Source: Bacillota bacterium
GTDB taxonomy: Bacteria; Bacillota; Clostridia; Acetivibrionales; DSM-1351
Length of the DNA: 64,000 nt
Assembly (NCBI GenBank): GCA_023436485.1
Contig: JAEZIU010000142.1
Span: forward strand, 18,772-82,771
Direction of reading: 5' to 3'
Shown here: positions 38,301 to 47,913 of the stretch, one piece after another
Numbering within the stretch: position 1 is the stretch's first letter
Layout: every line of letters begins with the position of its first letter
Translations under genes and position numbers: made by a program
Notes under the pieces: model-generated
Database searches by the model: none
The model's input: only the letters and a program-made list of their open reading frames with translations
Told to the model about the DNA's origin: nothing

Positions 38301-38419
38301 AGATACTGGAAGTAATTAAAGACGATATTAACATCAGTTTAAACGATATTTTATTGAAAAATGATATAGCCGTAATAAAGTACGAAGCAGAAGATGAGGG
38401 AGATTTTATACTTGATTGA
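32348..38419 (+). CDS. Hybrid PKS-NRPS: KS-DH-KR-ACP-C
   Basis: From GTG 32348, one base after the previous stop and 10 bases after GGAGGT, the protein has 2023 residues. An in-frame GTG at 32306 is less well placed. Order: N-terminal docking segment (KIKKYIYEQVISQ), KS3 (Cys 207, EAHGTGT, NIGHL), DH3 with HKVAGNFAMP (His 705), KR3 (ITGGTGGIG near 1196, Tyr 1355), ACP3 (Ser 1514 in GGDSV) and a full condensation domain from about 1575 with HHIIADR at 1702-1708. The module should add one ketide, leave an alkene and hand the chain to the Thr-loading module of the next protein. The C domain has Arg in place of the Gly in HHxxxDG. Confidence 0.92.
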   Translation: MEKIKKYIYEQVISQKISKNEAALMLKELYENQGDNNKDIAVIGMDCRLPKANNANEFWDNLINGIDCIGDIPENRREDIESYFKNKGNFTSEDFIKQGYINDISGFDPAFFNISPAEANMMDPVQRLFLMVVWGALEDAGINFSKISGSKTGVFVGKAHLNEPLYKDFIDDFDMIAFNGSATGILSSRISYLLNLNGPSLVIDTACSSSLVALHTACQSLINNDCEVAIAGGVRVMLLPVKDNKLEALESPDCKLRPFDNEANGTVWGEGVSAVVLKPLSKAIKDRDNIYAVIKGSACNNDGASNGISAPNAYAQEKLIADLWEKKKINPESISYIEAHGTGTALGDPIEIKGITNAFRRYTNKKQICAIGTAKGNIGHLVASSGLAGLIKVLMAMKHKKIPPTINFNEPNAYINFIESPVYFNDRTIEWKDDERPLRASVSSFGISGTNSYVIVEEPPKPQGKSNIAVSKDLIFTLSAKSSTSLKNLISKYVDFLKDETGYDLEDVCFTVNIGRVHHNHRVAIVGNSIAELKGKLAILNKGDLRSVPSENIYCGDFRLVSDTKREKTDGLITKSDKKKLDELSKSKTLEYVDCGKNESSLLNDLCDLYVSGADIPWDNLFAESEARKISLPKYQFELKRCWPENRGNSVIEAKYTKSTPGTGMVHWESDEIHPLLGRLYLRTLNQDIYINDLNPSLKWVIGEHKVAGNFAMPGVSFIEMALCIGRKYFDTKYIRLADMAVIFPLMLREGETKRVQTIVNRLNGYLEFAVVGETEDADNSNGFIEYVQGKIYPLEQKAEKKLDIVLLTEGMNKLGKINPNNYTQGFIQFGSRWTDCVALSTGKTSATVELALPEKFAEDLEEYYLHPALLDMALNALALTVKERYLPFAYKNINIYGPTPSKFYSYIHNFKDSDQRQEMKSYNIDFIDSQGNVFAEIEEYTIKKANNIANMEADTPMFYNTKWVQKDFVLNEAPVTPGKAIVFKDNHGLGDDLVQELKNSGWQVIEVGLGTQYTKTDNNRYEISVDESDHIAFLNEANLDGLTHVFHLFTANDIQEVEDTVTLTYNLEKSVYSLFSLTKHLIVNAQKKKLDIYIISKNVNPVTGNEKFLQPQYACIFGLAKVINNEYPDFRCKSIDSDGSISAKDITSIIGCSDIEAQVAFRDRAFYTEEIRPMRTDAIPEERVEISSDGVYVITGGTGGIGLEICRYLATCCKVNLALVNRSSLPERELWDEILQKNEDSRLCNILEKLRAIELLGSQIICYSADVSEYEQMKAVLEDLRRKFGRIRGIVHSAGIAGQGLLMNKDLCTFKNVIKPKVYGAWILDKLTENEQLDMFVLFSSIASFVAYPGQGDYTAANSFLDAFSTYCTKKGRKMLSINWPAWSETGMAVSHGVNIDMMFKPISTEDAINAFGKIIHKSVDRAIIGELDYESSMFEKLQIGLSKSIRGIINKHKNSLISNQKNIGTLADVVLKGRKDNDYTQAEIKVAKIWGNIFGLQEVNIFDNFYDLGGDSVFAMKLVNSLNKHLNINLSIVDVLNYQSVNDLGAYLDEKGLSNDSTIELNDVAVLKHADDKEFYPVTSQQKAIYLLYQRLPENISYNTPIIINIEGNPDIGQFEQIFRQLVLRHECLRTSFHMHKGVPVFKVHDDVTFDIKYSEAVGTAVEEIINSFIRPYCLEEPTLPRVEIVKTGHENYLLMLDVHHIIADRTSVGIMLNDFFNLLKSNPLTEIAAQYKDYAEWQYSYYNSEAIKKTEEYWLDVFKGEIPLLDIPTDYKRPPILSYEGESVKFSLDEKLCDSLNCIASTANTTINMILTSAFYILLNKLTSQEDIVIGCNVMGRTHEDIQNTMGMYVNTIPVRSCINGNMPFKTYLDNVKNSCLLAYDNQNYPIDVLLEKLDFKRIQNRNPLFDVCFNMMNIPDSIDSKKEISLQGLVIKPVDFENKTAKFDITLSASLSGNKVEMFMEYRTCLFQRNTIENFIKYYIEILEVIKDDINISLNDILLKNDIAVIKYEAEDEGDFILD

Positions 38420-38455
38420 TGAATCAGACATGTAATTAAACAAGGAGGATTTGAA

Positions 38456-41400
38456 ATGAGTGTATTACGTAAGGTATTGGCTTCCAGCGATAGTTTTTCT
38501 GAAGAAAAAAAGTTCTGGGAAGACAGATTATCCGGTGATTTTGTAAACGGAAGTTTTCCATATGATTTTAGGGAACAGGATACGGATGAACCGGAGTATA
38601 GTATATGCGAATTTGAGTTTGACGGTAAAATTTCATCCAAACTGGTTAGTATCAGTAATAACTCACATAAGAGACTTTTTCTTATACTTATGGCGGCAGT
38701 TAAGTGTCTACATTATAAGTACACAGGCTCAAAGGATACCGCTATTGGTACATCGGTGTATAAACAGCAAGAAGAAGCAGATTATGTTAATAATATACTC
38801 TTAATCAGGGATTCCATACACGAGGGCACGACCTTTAAAGATATGCTTCTAATGGTCAGAGAATCAGTGAATAGAGCCTATGAAAATGCGAATTACCCTT
38901 TAGAGTGTTTATTGGACGATTCAAACGAAAATGCAACGAAATTGTTTGATTCTGCCGTTCTACTGCTTAATATTCATGACAGATCCTATTTAGATAGTGT
39001 CATGCCTTCACTGATTTTTTCATTTATAGAAGCTGACGGAGTAATCAAGGGGCGTTTGGAGTACAATACTAAGCTTTATCTAAGTTCAACCATACAACAT
39101 ATGATAGGTCATATGAAGAATTTACTTAAGTTGATTTCGGAAGACATAAACATAAAAATATCAGATACAGATATTTTATCACCTGAAGAAATTAACAAGA
39201 TTCTTTTTGAGTTTAATGATACCGATGCAAATTATCAAAAGGATATGACAATACACAGGATGTTTGAGGAGCAGGTTGAAAAAACTCCTGACAACATTGC
39301 TATTTCCTTTGGCGACAGAAATATAACATATACGGAACTGAATCAGAAATCAAATCAAGTGGCAAGGCTTCTGAAGGAGAAGGGGATAGTGCGCAACAGT
39401 ATTGTTGCCATAGTTCTGGAACGTTCCCCTGAAATGATAATCGGGGCATTAGGCGTATTGAAGGCAGGAGGTGTATACCTGCCTATTGATCCGGCATATC
39501 CTCAAGAGAGAATCAGGTATACGTTAGAAGATTCTGAAACAAAAGTTTTGCTGACCCGGAATGAGCTTGTATATGACTTGGGCTTTAAGGGAGAGATACT
39601 TGATTTAAGTGATGAGAGCATATACAAAGGTGACATTTCTAACATTGAATCAGCAAATTCACCGGATGATTTGGCATATATAATTTATACTTCCGGCACA
39701 ACCGGAAAACCCAAAGGTTCTATGATTGAGCATAGAAATGTTGTTAGGCTTTTATCCAATGACAAGCTGCAGTTTGATTTCAGCCAAAATGATATTTGGA
39801 CAATGTTCCATTCATTCTGCTTCGATTTCTCAGTTTGGGAGATGTATGGAGCTTTATTATACGGCGGTAAGCTTGTTATTGTACCGAAACATGTTGCACA
39901 GGACACAAAGGAGTTTTTAAGCCTTTTAAAACGGGAAAGAGTAACTGTTTTAAACCAAACACCTACGGCTTTTTATAACCTCTCGGATATAGAGGAGGAG
40001 CAAAACGAAAGCGACTTGAGTATCAGATATGTCATTTTTGGCGGGGAGGCCTTAAAACCTGTTAAACTAAAGCCTTGGAGGACGAAGTTTTCCAATATCA
40101 AGTTTATAAATATGTACGGGATAACTGAAACGACCGTTCACGTTACATATAAAGAAATAACCGTGGAAGAAATCGAATCCAATATTAGCAATATAGGAAA
40201 GCCCATTCCTACAACAACTACTTATATCATGGATAGCAATTGCAAGCTATTACCAATCGGCGCACCCGGTGAGATATGTGTGGGCGGTGACGGGGTAGGG
40301 AAAGGGTACCTCAACAGGCTGGACTTAACCGAACAGAAATTTGTTAATAATCCCTACAAAAAGGGAGAAAGGATATACAGATCCGGGGATCTTGGAAGAC
40401 AACTACCCAACGGTGAAATTGAGTATCTTGGGAGGATAGATCATCAGGTAAAAATCAGGGGACATAGAATAGAACTTAGTGAAATAGAAGTTCAGCTTTT
40501 AAGCTATTCAAAAATAAAAGAAGCCGTTGCGTTAGTGAACGAAGATAAGGATTCGGAAAAGTTTATCTGCGCTTATTTCGTTGCAGATGAGAATTTGACC
40601 ATAGCCGAAATAAGGAACTACCTCACGGGTATGTTGCCTCAGTATATGATACCTGCATATTTCATACAGTTAGATAAGCTGCCTATGAATTCCAACGGTA
40701 AAATTGACAAGAAATCTCTGCCACAACCTGCAGGAAATATATCCACGGGAGAAAAATATGAGGCTCCCAGGAACGATGTTGAAGAAAAGCTTGCAAAGGC
40801 ATGGGCAGAAGTTCTGGGAATTGAGAAGATAGGTATAAACGACAGTTTCTTAGCTTTGGGAGGAGACTCTATTAAAGCTATGAAGATGATGCCTATTTTA
40901 AATAATTATGATCTCAAGCTGGAGATTAAAGATTTGTTTCAATATCCTACAATAAGGGAACTCAGCGAATATGTGGGTGCATTTACAAAGCAGATTAATC
41001 AGGGGGCTGTAGAGGGAGAGGTCATACTTACCCCCATTCAGAGATGGTTTTTCTCAGGAGAATCCCAAAACATAAATCATTTTAATCAATCGATTTTGCT
41101 TTATAAAAAAACAGGACTTGATGAGGCTGTGATTAAGAAAGTATTAAGCAAAATCGTTGAGCACCATGACATACTCCGCACTGTTTTCAATCAGGAAGAC
41201 GGAAAATGGATACAGTTTACCCGAAGCACAGATGGGGATTTGTTTACTTTAGAGACAATTGACCTGACTGATAAGGCTGATTATAAACAAAGGCTGAAGG
41301 AAGAGGGCAATATAATCCAGAGCAGTATGGATATCGGTAAAGGCCCGCTGGTCAAACTGGGGTTATTTAAAACCGTTGAAGGCGATTATTTGTTAATTGC

Positions 41401-44400
41401 AATACACCACTTGGTAGTAGATGGTGTATCTTGGAGAATAATACTTGACGATTTTGTTTCCGGCTATATGCAGGCATGCGAAAATAAAGAAATTAAATTG
41501 TCTAATAAAACAGAATCATTCCAGCAATGGGCATCCGTTCTGGAGGAGTATTCAAAAAGCAAAGAGTTACTTGATGAAATAGATTATTGGAGACATTTGG
41601 GGAATTATAGCAAAGAGTTGTTGCCTACGGATGGAACAGCTAAAAGCAATAAATATATTGATAGCAGCATGATAACAGTATCTTTGCCTGAAAAAGATAC
41701 TGATGCACTTTTCAAGTCTTCCTATCGGGCTTACAAGCTTGAATATAATGAGGTACTGCTTACTGCCCTCGGGCTTGCTCTTGGCAAATGGACAGGGAAA
41801 ACCAATACTTTGATTAATGTTGAAGGTCATGGAAGAGAAAAAGTTGACGGTTCAGTTGAAATATCCAGAACTGTAGGGTGGTTTACATCAATTTTCCCTG
41901 TTGCTTTGAATGTTTCTGAAAGCGGGTCTGTTTATGATAGCCTTATGTCAATTAGGGATACTTTGAAGGCCGTTCCGAACAAAGGTGTGGGTTATGGAAT
42001 ATTGAAGTATCTGACACCGGAGGAGTACAAAAGTGAATTCGATTTTGATATACGTCCCAATATTTGTTTCAACTTCTTTGGGCAGCTTGACAAGGAACTG
42101 AGTGCAAGTGAATTCTCCATATCGAATTTACCTGCGGGAGATATGGTTTCTCCGGATTGTGAGAGGCGCTATATACTTGATATAAACTGCATTATAACAG
42201 AAGGCGAACTGCAGTTTATGGTCAATTATAACAAGCATGAATACAAGAGTGAGACAATTGAAAAGTTTGCAAACAGCTTTATTAAGTACCTTAGGGATAT
42301 TGCAAGTCACTGTGCTGAAATAGATACAACCGGTACTGTTACAAGTGAGCCGTTAGTTGACAAATCCGGCTCAGTATACCCTAAGGCTATGCCTAAGCCG
42401 GAAGAAATCGGCATTCCGTTCCCGCTTACCGATGTACAGATGGCATATTTGATGGGAAGAGACAACTTATTTGAAATGGGTGGGGTTTCTACACACTCAT
42501 ACATGGAAATAGAAACAAAGCTGGATATGAAATTATTCGAAAACAGCCTTAATAAGGTGATTAGAAGGCATCCCATGATGCGGGCAGTTGTTTATGCAAA
42601 TGGGCAGCAGCAGATTCTTGAGGATGTGCCGTATTATGAAATAAAAATAATGGATGTAAGCGGACTTGATACACAAAGCCAGATGAAATACATTGTGGAA
42701 GAAAGACAGAGGATGTCCCACTTCATATTCAACACAGAAGAGTGGCCTTTATTCGAGTTAAAAGCTTTTAAGCTTTCTGAAGACACGCACTATTTATTCT
42801 TTGGGCGTGACTTACTGATAGCCGACGGAGCAAGCATGCAAATCATTGGTAAAGACCTGATTGACTTCTATATTAACCCTGATAAGGACATTCGGGAATT
42901 GGAGTTTACATTCAGGGACTATATCCTGGCTTACAATGATTTTAAACAAACAGACCTTTACAATTCAGATAAAAAGTATTGGTTAGACAAGTTGGATTGT
43001 TTCCCGCAAGCTCCCGCACTTCCACTGAGAAAAATGGAACAGGGCTTTACACCCCACTTTAAGAGATTTAGTACAATTATAGAAAAAGCGGACTGGGAGA
43101 AACTGAAACATAAGGCAAGGCAAAATAATATAACCCCTTCTGCACTGGTTTGTACTGCATATGCAAGGGTGTTGTCATATTGGAGCAACCAGTCAGATTT
43201 GGCTATAAATTTAACTGTATTCAATCGTTATCCCGTACATAAAGATGTAAATGAAATCGTGGGAGATTTCACATCGGTAGCGCTGCTTGGTATCGAGCTG
43301 GAACCCAATAGCTCTTTCTGGGAGTCCGCCAGAAATGTGCAGTCCGTATTAATGGAGGCTTTGGATCATAGGCATTATGACGGAGTTGAATATATCAGAG
43401 AAATATCCAAGTATAACAATCTTGGTACAAAAGCAGCGATGCCTATCGTATTTACCAGTTTGTTATTCGGGGATGCCAATGAAAACGTGAACCATTTCAA
43501 ACAGCTTGGAGAAATAAAGATGGGACTGGGGCAGACATCTCAGGTCTATATAGATAATCAGGCCACCGAGATCGACGGTAACCTTGAAATATGGTTTGAG
43601 TTTGTTGATGAGCTTTTTGAAAGAGACATTATTGAATCCATATTCAATCAGTATACCGGAACTTTGAGAAGTCTGATTGATACTGACAGCGATGAAAAAC
43701 TGATCCCATGTCAGAACGATATGAATGCTATTGAAAAATATAATAGGACGCAGGAAGATATACGCCCTAACACTCTACAGGGTATGTTTGCAGGCCAGGC
43801 AGCGTTGACACCTGATAATATTGCCTTGATTTCAGAAGAAGGGACTATGACATATGAGGAATTAAACACAAAGAGTAATCAGGTTGCAAATTATCTTAGA
43901 AGTCAAGGTGTTCAGAGGAATGAACTGGTAGGCTTATCAGCAAAGCGTTGCATGGATACTATTGTGAACATGCTCGGAATCCTGAAAGCAGGTGCGGCTT
44001 ATGTACCTGTCGACCCTGAGTATCCACAGGAGCGCAAGGACTATATACTGTCCAACAGCGACTGCAAGATGATTTTATATCCCGAACTTTACCAAGACAT
44101 GAACTTATCTGCTGAAAGCAAAGAGTTTGAATCCATTGGCAATATATATGATATTGCGTATGTAATATACACTTCGGGAAGCACAGGCAGACCCAAAGGG
44201 GTTGTTATTACTCATGATGCCGTATCAAATACCATAATTGACATAAATCGTAAATTCAAGGTCAATGAAAATGATAGGATAATCGGACTGTCTTCAATGT
44301 GTTTTGACCTCTCTGTTTATGACATATTCGGTGCGTTGTGCAGCGGAGCGGCTTTGGTAATGGTTTCAGACCAGAGAGATGTGAATTTATTACGAAAAAC

Positions 44401-47400
44401 TGTTAATGAACATAATATTACTATTTGGAATTCAGTACCGGCAATAATGGATATGCTGGTTGACAATCTGGAGGACAATTTTAAAAATTCGTCTTTAAGG
44501 CTTGTACTTCTTAGCGGTGACTGGATTCCCGTAAACCTGCCCGAGAGAATCAAAAGATTCTTTGAAGGTTCTGAGATTATCAGCCTTGGAGGGGCAACTG
44601 AAGCTTCTATATGGTCTATTTACTATCCTATTACAGAAGTAAGGAGTGAATGGAAGAGCATACCTTATGGAATGCCTCTGGCAAATCAGACATTTTACGT
44701 ACTGAACTATGAAAAGGGATTATGTCCCGTGGGCACACCCGGGGAGCTCTATATAGGAGGCGTCGGGCTTGCCAAAGGATATTGCAATGATAAAGAAAAA
44801 ACTGAAAATGCGTTTATTGTTCATCCTGAACTGGGGAATCTATATAGCACGGGAGATTTTGGAATTCTTCACAGTGGAGGGTATATTGAATTCCTTGGCA
44901 GGAGGGACCATCAGGTAAAAATTAAAGGGTATAGAATAGAATTAAATGAAATTGAGAACTGCCTTATAAAACATCAAGCCATAAAAAATACTGCTGTAAT
45001 AGACCGCACGGATGCAAACGGTAAAAAATACTTATGCGCATACTATTCTTCGGACATGTCTCTTGGAACATCTGAGCTGCGCGAACACCTTGCAAAAGAG
45101 CTGCCTGATTACATGATACCTTCATATTTTGTCCATCTGGACAAAATTCCGTTGACATCTAACGGAAAGGTTGATAGGAAATCCCTTCCGGAGCCTGATA
45201 TGTTCACAGAAAACGATGACAACTATGTAGCTCCCGGAAACTCCACAGAAAAGGCATTGGCAGAAATATTAGTTGATTTATTGGGAGTGTCCAGGGTAGG
45301 AATTAACGATAACTTTTTTGAGCTGGGAGGAGATTCTCTAAAGGCCCAGACATTCATAAACAGGATTGATAAAAAACTTGATGTAAAAGTTCCTATTGTC
45401 CAGATTTTCAGGGAACCTACAATAGAAAAAATCAGTGAATATATTTTGAAACAAAGCACAACAGACATTGCAAAGCAGGAATCCGAACCAACAAAAGAAG
45501 CCAGATACTACTGGTCTCCTATAGCCCATTGGAGCCAAAGTGAAAATGCCATACATATAGAGATGTATTCCTACAGCGGCATTGCGTTGGAACTGTTCCC
45601 AAAACTTTATTTTATCACTCAGAAAGGTATTAAGCTTAACGACCTTGTAAAAGAGTTTTCTGAGTTTGATGAAAGCAAAGTGAAGAGCTTTATAAATGAT
45701 CTAATTAATGACAGGGTTCTTGTGGACAGGATGCTCACTTATCATGAGGTATCGTACCCTCAAGGGAAATTCTTCAATAATCCATACGGAGAAGAGCTGC
45801 TTTATGACCCGGCAGCATATAATGATTTTAAAAAGATACAACTAAACAGGAACTTTGAAAAGGCTAGGGAAGAAAAGATTATTCTTGAAGCCAACAGAGA
45901 TTTTCCAGAGTATATAAAAGACAGGCGTTCCTATAGAACTTTTGATGAAAGTAAGGAAATACCGTTTGCGGACTTTTCTCAAATGCTGTCTGTATTCAAG
46001 CAACACGAGGAAGACGGCACAACCAGATATTACTATCCGAGTGCCGGAGGACTTTACTCTGTCGATGTTTTTGTATACGTTAAAGAAAATAGGGTTGAGG
46101 GCTTGAAAAAGGGTTTGTACTACTACAGCCCTGTATATAACAGCCTCCAGATTGTAAATGACTCTGCTGAACTGACTGAGGAAGCACATTATCACAGTAA
46201 TAAGGCAATATATAAATCTTCTGCTTTCTCTGTATTTCTGATTTATGATGCAAGGGCAAATATGCCAAAGTACGGTTCAATGGGGTATTTCTTTGGATGT
46301 ATTGACTCAGGTATAATGGTATCCTCTTTGACACAGTCAGCTGGGTTGGTAAATATTGGACTATGCTCAATTGGTGATATGGATTACAAGAAAATAGAGA
46401 CTTATTTCAATTTAAATGAAAATCAAGCCTTTATCCATGCCATTGAAGGGGGCTTAAAGCCTGAATATTACGGAACGGATATTGGAGAAAAACAGAATAG
46501 CGTGATGACAAATGATTTTTCTGAGTCTAATATATCGGTGACAACGCCCGGATTAAGTCAGCAAGAGTGCTATCCTGTATCCTCAGCTCAGAAACGCCTG
46601 TTTTTACTGCAGCTGTTACAACCGCAAAGTACAGGTTACAACATACAGGACGTAAAAATTATCGAAGGAAAGCTTGATATAGCCAGGATTGAAGCTGTAT
46701 TCAAAAAGTTAATCAAAAGACATGAATCCTTACGGACATCCTTTGAGTTTGTTGAGGGTGAACCTATGCAAAGGGTATGGGAGAATGCTGACTTCCGGGT
46801 GGACTATGTTGATGCTCAAGGTCAAGACCTGGATTTATTGGCAAAGTCATTGATTAAACCTTTTGACTTATCCAAGGCTCCATTATTCAGGGTTTCAATA
46901 GCCTTAATCGGCAATGACAGATATATGCTGTTTTTGGACATGCATCATATTATCTCCGATGGAACTTCAGCAGGTATCCTTATCAAGGACTTCATTACTC
47001 TGTATTCGGGAGCCACTTTGCCCGAACTTAAAGTCCAGTATAAGGATTATACCGCCTGGCATAATCAGTTCCTGAAATCGGATATTATTAAATTGCAGGA
47101 AAAATATTGGTTGGATATATTCTCTGAAAGCACACCTGTACTCAATATACCTACGGATTTTCCAAGACCGGATATTCAAAGTTTTGACGGAAGTGTTGTG
47201 AAATTCAGTGTTGATGAAATAACCACGAGAAAGCTCAAGGAAATAGCTTCGAAAAAAGGTTCCACGCTTTATATGGTCCTGCTTACAGCGTATTATATTT
47301 TACTTTCCAAATATTCTGCTCAGGAGGATATTGTGGTTGGAACTCCTATAGCCGGACGGCTTCACAGTGATTTCGAGGATACTATAGGAATGTTTTCAAA

Positions 47401-47893
47401 CATGTTGGCATTAAGAAGTTATCCCTCAGGAGAAAAACTTTTCTCTGAATTTCTGGAAGAGGTAAAGCAAACTACCATAAACGCCTTCGATAATCAAGGA
47501 TTCCAGTTTGAAGAACTTGTAATTAAGCTGGGAGTAAAGAGGGATGCAAGCCATAACCCCTTGTTTGACACTGCGTTTGTTCTTCAGAACATGTACAACT
47601 CGTTATTACAGTATAAGAATATAGAAATTAAGGAATTTGACTACAAGGGGAGATCCGCCTTGTTTGACATATTACTGGAGGCATATGAGGAGCATGGCAG
47701 CATATACTTCAACTTTTATTACTGTAATAAATTATTCAAAGAAGATACTGTGAAAAGGATGTCAAAGGACTACCTTAAAATATTATCCTGTGTGATTGAA
47801 AACCAAAACATTAAGCTTTCTCAAATTGAGATAGGGGATGCAATCCTTAAAACGTCAACAGCTTTGAAACAAGATATACAGTTTAATTTCTAG
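38456..47893 (+). CDS. NRPS: halfC-A(Thr)-PCP-E-Cy-A(Cys)-PCP-Ox-C
   Basis: The 3145-residue synthetase begins with a half condensation domain (about 12-250) lacking HHxxxDG. A1 (about 265-760) reads D-F-W-N-I-G-M-V-H at the pocket positions, the known Thr code. PCP1 has Ser 805. The next domain has HHLVVDGVSW (984) plus VEGHGRE and RTVGWFTS, marking epimerisation. Cy follows with the DxxxxDxxS signature at 1452-1460. A2 (about 1760-2240) reads D-L-Y-N-L-S-L-I-W, the Cys code. PCP2 has Ser 2294. An oxidase domain (about 2330-2690) with RRSYRTF and YPSAGGLY belongs to the SagB/nitroreductase-like thiazoline oxidases. A complete C domain (HHIISDG at 2830) ends the protein. The expected addition is D-Thr and then a thiazole. 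AAGGAGG precedes the ATG. Confidence 0.92.
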   Translation: MSVLRKVLASSDSFSEEKKFWEDRLSGDFVNGSFPYDFREQDTDEPEYSICEFEFDGKISSKLVSISNNSHKRLFLILMAAVKCLHYKYTGSKDTAIGTSVYKQQEEADYVNNILLIRDSIHEGTTFKDMLLMVRESVNRAYENANYPLECLLDDSNENATKLFDSAVLLLNIHDRSYLDSVMPSLIFSFIEADGVIKGRLEYNTKLYLSSTIQHMIGHMKNLLKLISEDINIKISDTDILSPEEINKILFEFNDTDANYQKDMTIHRMFEEQVEKTPDNIAISFGDRNITYTELNQKSNQVARLLKEKGIVRNSIVAIVLERSPEMIIGALGVLKAGGVYLPIDPAYPQERIRYTLEDSETKVLLTRNELVYDLGFKGEILDLSDESIYKGDISNIESANSPDDLAYIIYTSGTTGKPKGSMIEHRNVVRLLSNDKLQFDFSQNDIWTMFHSFCFDFSVWEMYGALLYGGKLVIVPKHVAQDTKEFLSLLKRERVTVLNQTPTAFYNLSDIEEEQNESDLSIRYVIFGGEALKPVKLKPWRTKFSNIKFINMYGITETTVHVTYKEITVEEIESNISNIGKPIPTTTTYIMDSNCKLLPIGAPGEICVGGDGVGKGYLNRLDLTEQKFVNNPYKKGERIYRSGDLGRQLPNGEIEYLGRIDHQVKIRGHRIELSEIEVQLLSYSKIKEAVALVNEDKDSEKFICAYFVADENLTIAEIRNYLTGMLPQYMIPAYFIQLDKLPMNSNGKIDKKSLPQPAGNISTGEKYEAPRNDVEEKLAKAWAEVLGIEKIGINDSFLALGGDSIKAMKMMPILNNYDLKLEIKDLFQYPTIRELSEYVGAFTKQINQGAVEGEVILTPIQRWFFSGESQNINHFNQSILLYKKTGLDEAVIKKVLSKIVEHHDILRTVFNQEDGKWIQFTRSTDGDLFTLETIDLTDKADYKQRLKEEGNIIQSSMDIGKGPLVKLGLFKTVEGDYLLIAIHHLVVDGVSWRIILDDFVSGYMQACENKEIKLSNKTESFQQWASVLEEYSKSKELLDEIDYWRHLGNYSKELLPTDGTAKSNKYIDSSMITVSLPEKDTDALFKSSYRAYKLEYNEVLLTALGLALGKWTGKTNTLINVEGHGREKVDGSVEISRTVGWFTSIFPVALNVSESGSVYDSLMSIRDTLKAVPNKGVGYGILKYLTPEEYKSEFDFDIRPNICFNFFGQLDKELSASEFSISNLPAGDMVSPDCERRYILDINCIITEGELQFMVNYNKHEYKSETIEKFANSFIKYLRDIASHCAEIDTTGTVTSEPLVDKSGSVYPKAMPKPEEIGIPFPLTDVQMAYLMGRDNLFEMGGVSTHSYMEIETKLDMKLFENSLNKVIRRHPMMRAVVYANGQQQILEDVPYYEIKIMDVSGLDTQSQMKYIVEERQRMSHFIFNTEEWPLFELKAFKLSEDTHYLFFGRDLLIADGASMQIIGKDLIDFYINPDKDIRELEFTFRDYILAYNDFKQTDLYNSDKKYWLDKLDCFPQAPALPLRKMEQGFTPHFKRFSTIIEKADWEKLKHKARQNNITPSALVCTAYARVLSYWSNQSDLAINLTVFNRYPVHKDVNEIVGDFTSVALLGIELEPNSSFWESARNVQSVLMEALDHRHYDGVEYIREISKYNNLGTKAAMPIVFTSLLFGDANENVNHFKQLGEIKMGLGQTSQVYIDNQATEIDGNLEIWFEFVDELFERDIIESIFNQYTGTLRSLIDTDSDEKLIPCQNDMNAIEKYNRTQEDIRPNTLQGMFAGQAALTPDNIALISEEGTMTYEELNTKSNQVANYLRSQGVQRNELVGLSAKRCMDTIVNMLGILKAGAAYVPVDPEYPQERKDYILSNSDCKMILYPELYQDMNLSAESKEFESIGNIYDIAYVIYTSGSTGRPKGVVITHDAVSNTIIDINRKFKVNENDRIIGLSSMCFDLSVYDIFGALCSGAALVMVSDQRDVNLLRKTVNEHNITIWNSVPAIMDMLVDNLEDNFKNSSLRLVLLSGDWIPVNLPERIKRFFEGSEIISLGGATEASIWSIYYPITEVRSEWKSIPYGMPLANQTFYVLNYEKGLCPVGTPGELYIGGVGLAKGYCNDKEKTENAFIVHPELGNLYSTGDFGILHSGGYIEFLGRRDHQVKIKGYRIELNEIENCLIKHQAIKNTAVIDRTDANGKKYLCAYYSSDMSLGTSELREHLAKELPDYMIPSYFVHLDKIPLTSNGKVDRKSLPEPDMFTENDDNYVAPGNSTEKALAEILVDLLGVSRVGINDNFFELGGDSLKAQTFINRIDKKLDVKVPIVQIFREPTIEKISEYILKQSTTDIAKQESEPTKEARYYWSPIAHWSQSENAIHIEMYSYSGIALELFPKLYFITQKGIKLNDLVKEFSEFDESKVKSFINDLINDRVLVDRMLTYHEVSYPQGKFFNNPYGEELLYDPAAYNDFKKIQLNRNFEKAREEKIILEANRDFPEYIKDRRSYRTFDESKEIPFADFSQMLSVFKQHEEDGTTRYYYPSAGGLYSVDVFVYVKENRVEGLKKGLYYYSPVYNSLQIVNDSAELTEEAHYHSNKAIYKSSAFSVFLIYDARANMPKYGSMGYFFGCIDSGIMVSSLTQSAGLVNIGLCSIGDMDYKKIETYFNLNENQAFIHAIEGGLKPEYYGTDIGEKQNSVMTNDFSESNISVTTPGLSQQECYPVSSAQKRLFLLQLLQPQSTGYNIQDVKIIEGKLDIARIEAVFKKLIKRHESLRTSFEFVEGEPMQRVWENADFRVDYVDAQGQDLDLLAKSLIKPFDLSKAPLFRVSIALIGNDRYMLFLDMHHIISDGTSAGILIKDFITLYSGATLPELKVQYKDYTAWHNQFLKSDIIKLQEKYWLDIFSESTPVLNIPTDFPRPDIQSFDGSVVKFSVDEITTRKLKEIASKKGSTLYMVLLTAYYILLSKYSAQEDIVVGTPIAGRLHSDFEDTIGMFSNMLALRSYPSGEKLFSEFLEEVKQTTINAFDNQGFQFEELVIKLGVKRDASHNPLFDTAFVLQNMYNSLLQYKNIEIKEFDYKGRSALFDILLEAYEEHGSIYFNFYYCNKLFKEDTVKRMSKDYLKILSCVIENQNIKLSQIEIGDAILKTSTALKQDIQFNF

Positions 47894-47913
47894 GAATAAG
47901 GAGCATAGAACAA

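Noticed and set aside
23791..38419. AT domains hidden inside the PKS modules.
   Set aside because: No GHSxG active site or AT-sized segment lies between KS and the reducing domains, and a stand-alone AT gene is present.
41030..42340. The domain after PCP1 as a condensation domain.
   Set aside because: VEGHGRE and the RTVGWFTS motif together with HHLVVDGVSW are those of an epimerisation domain.
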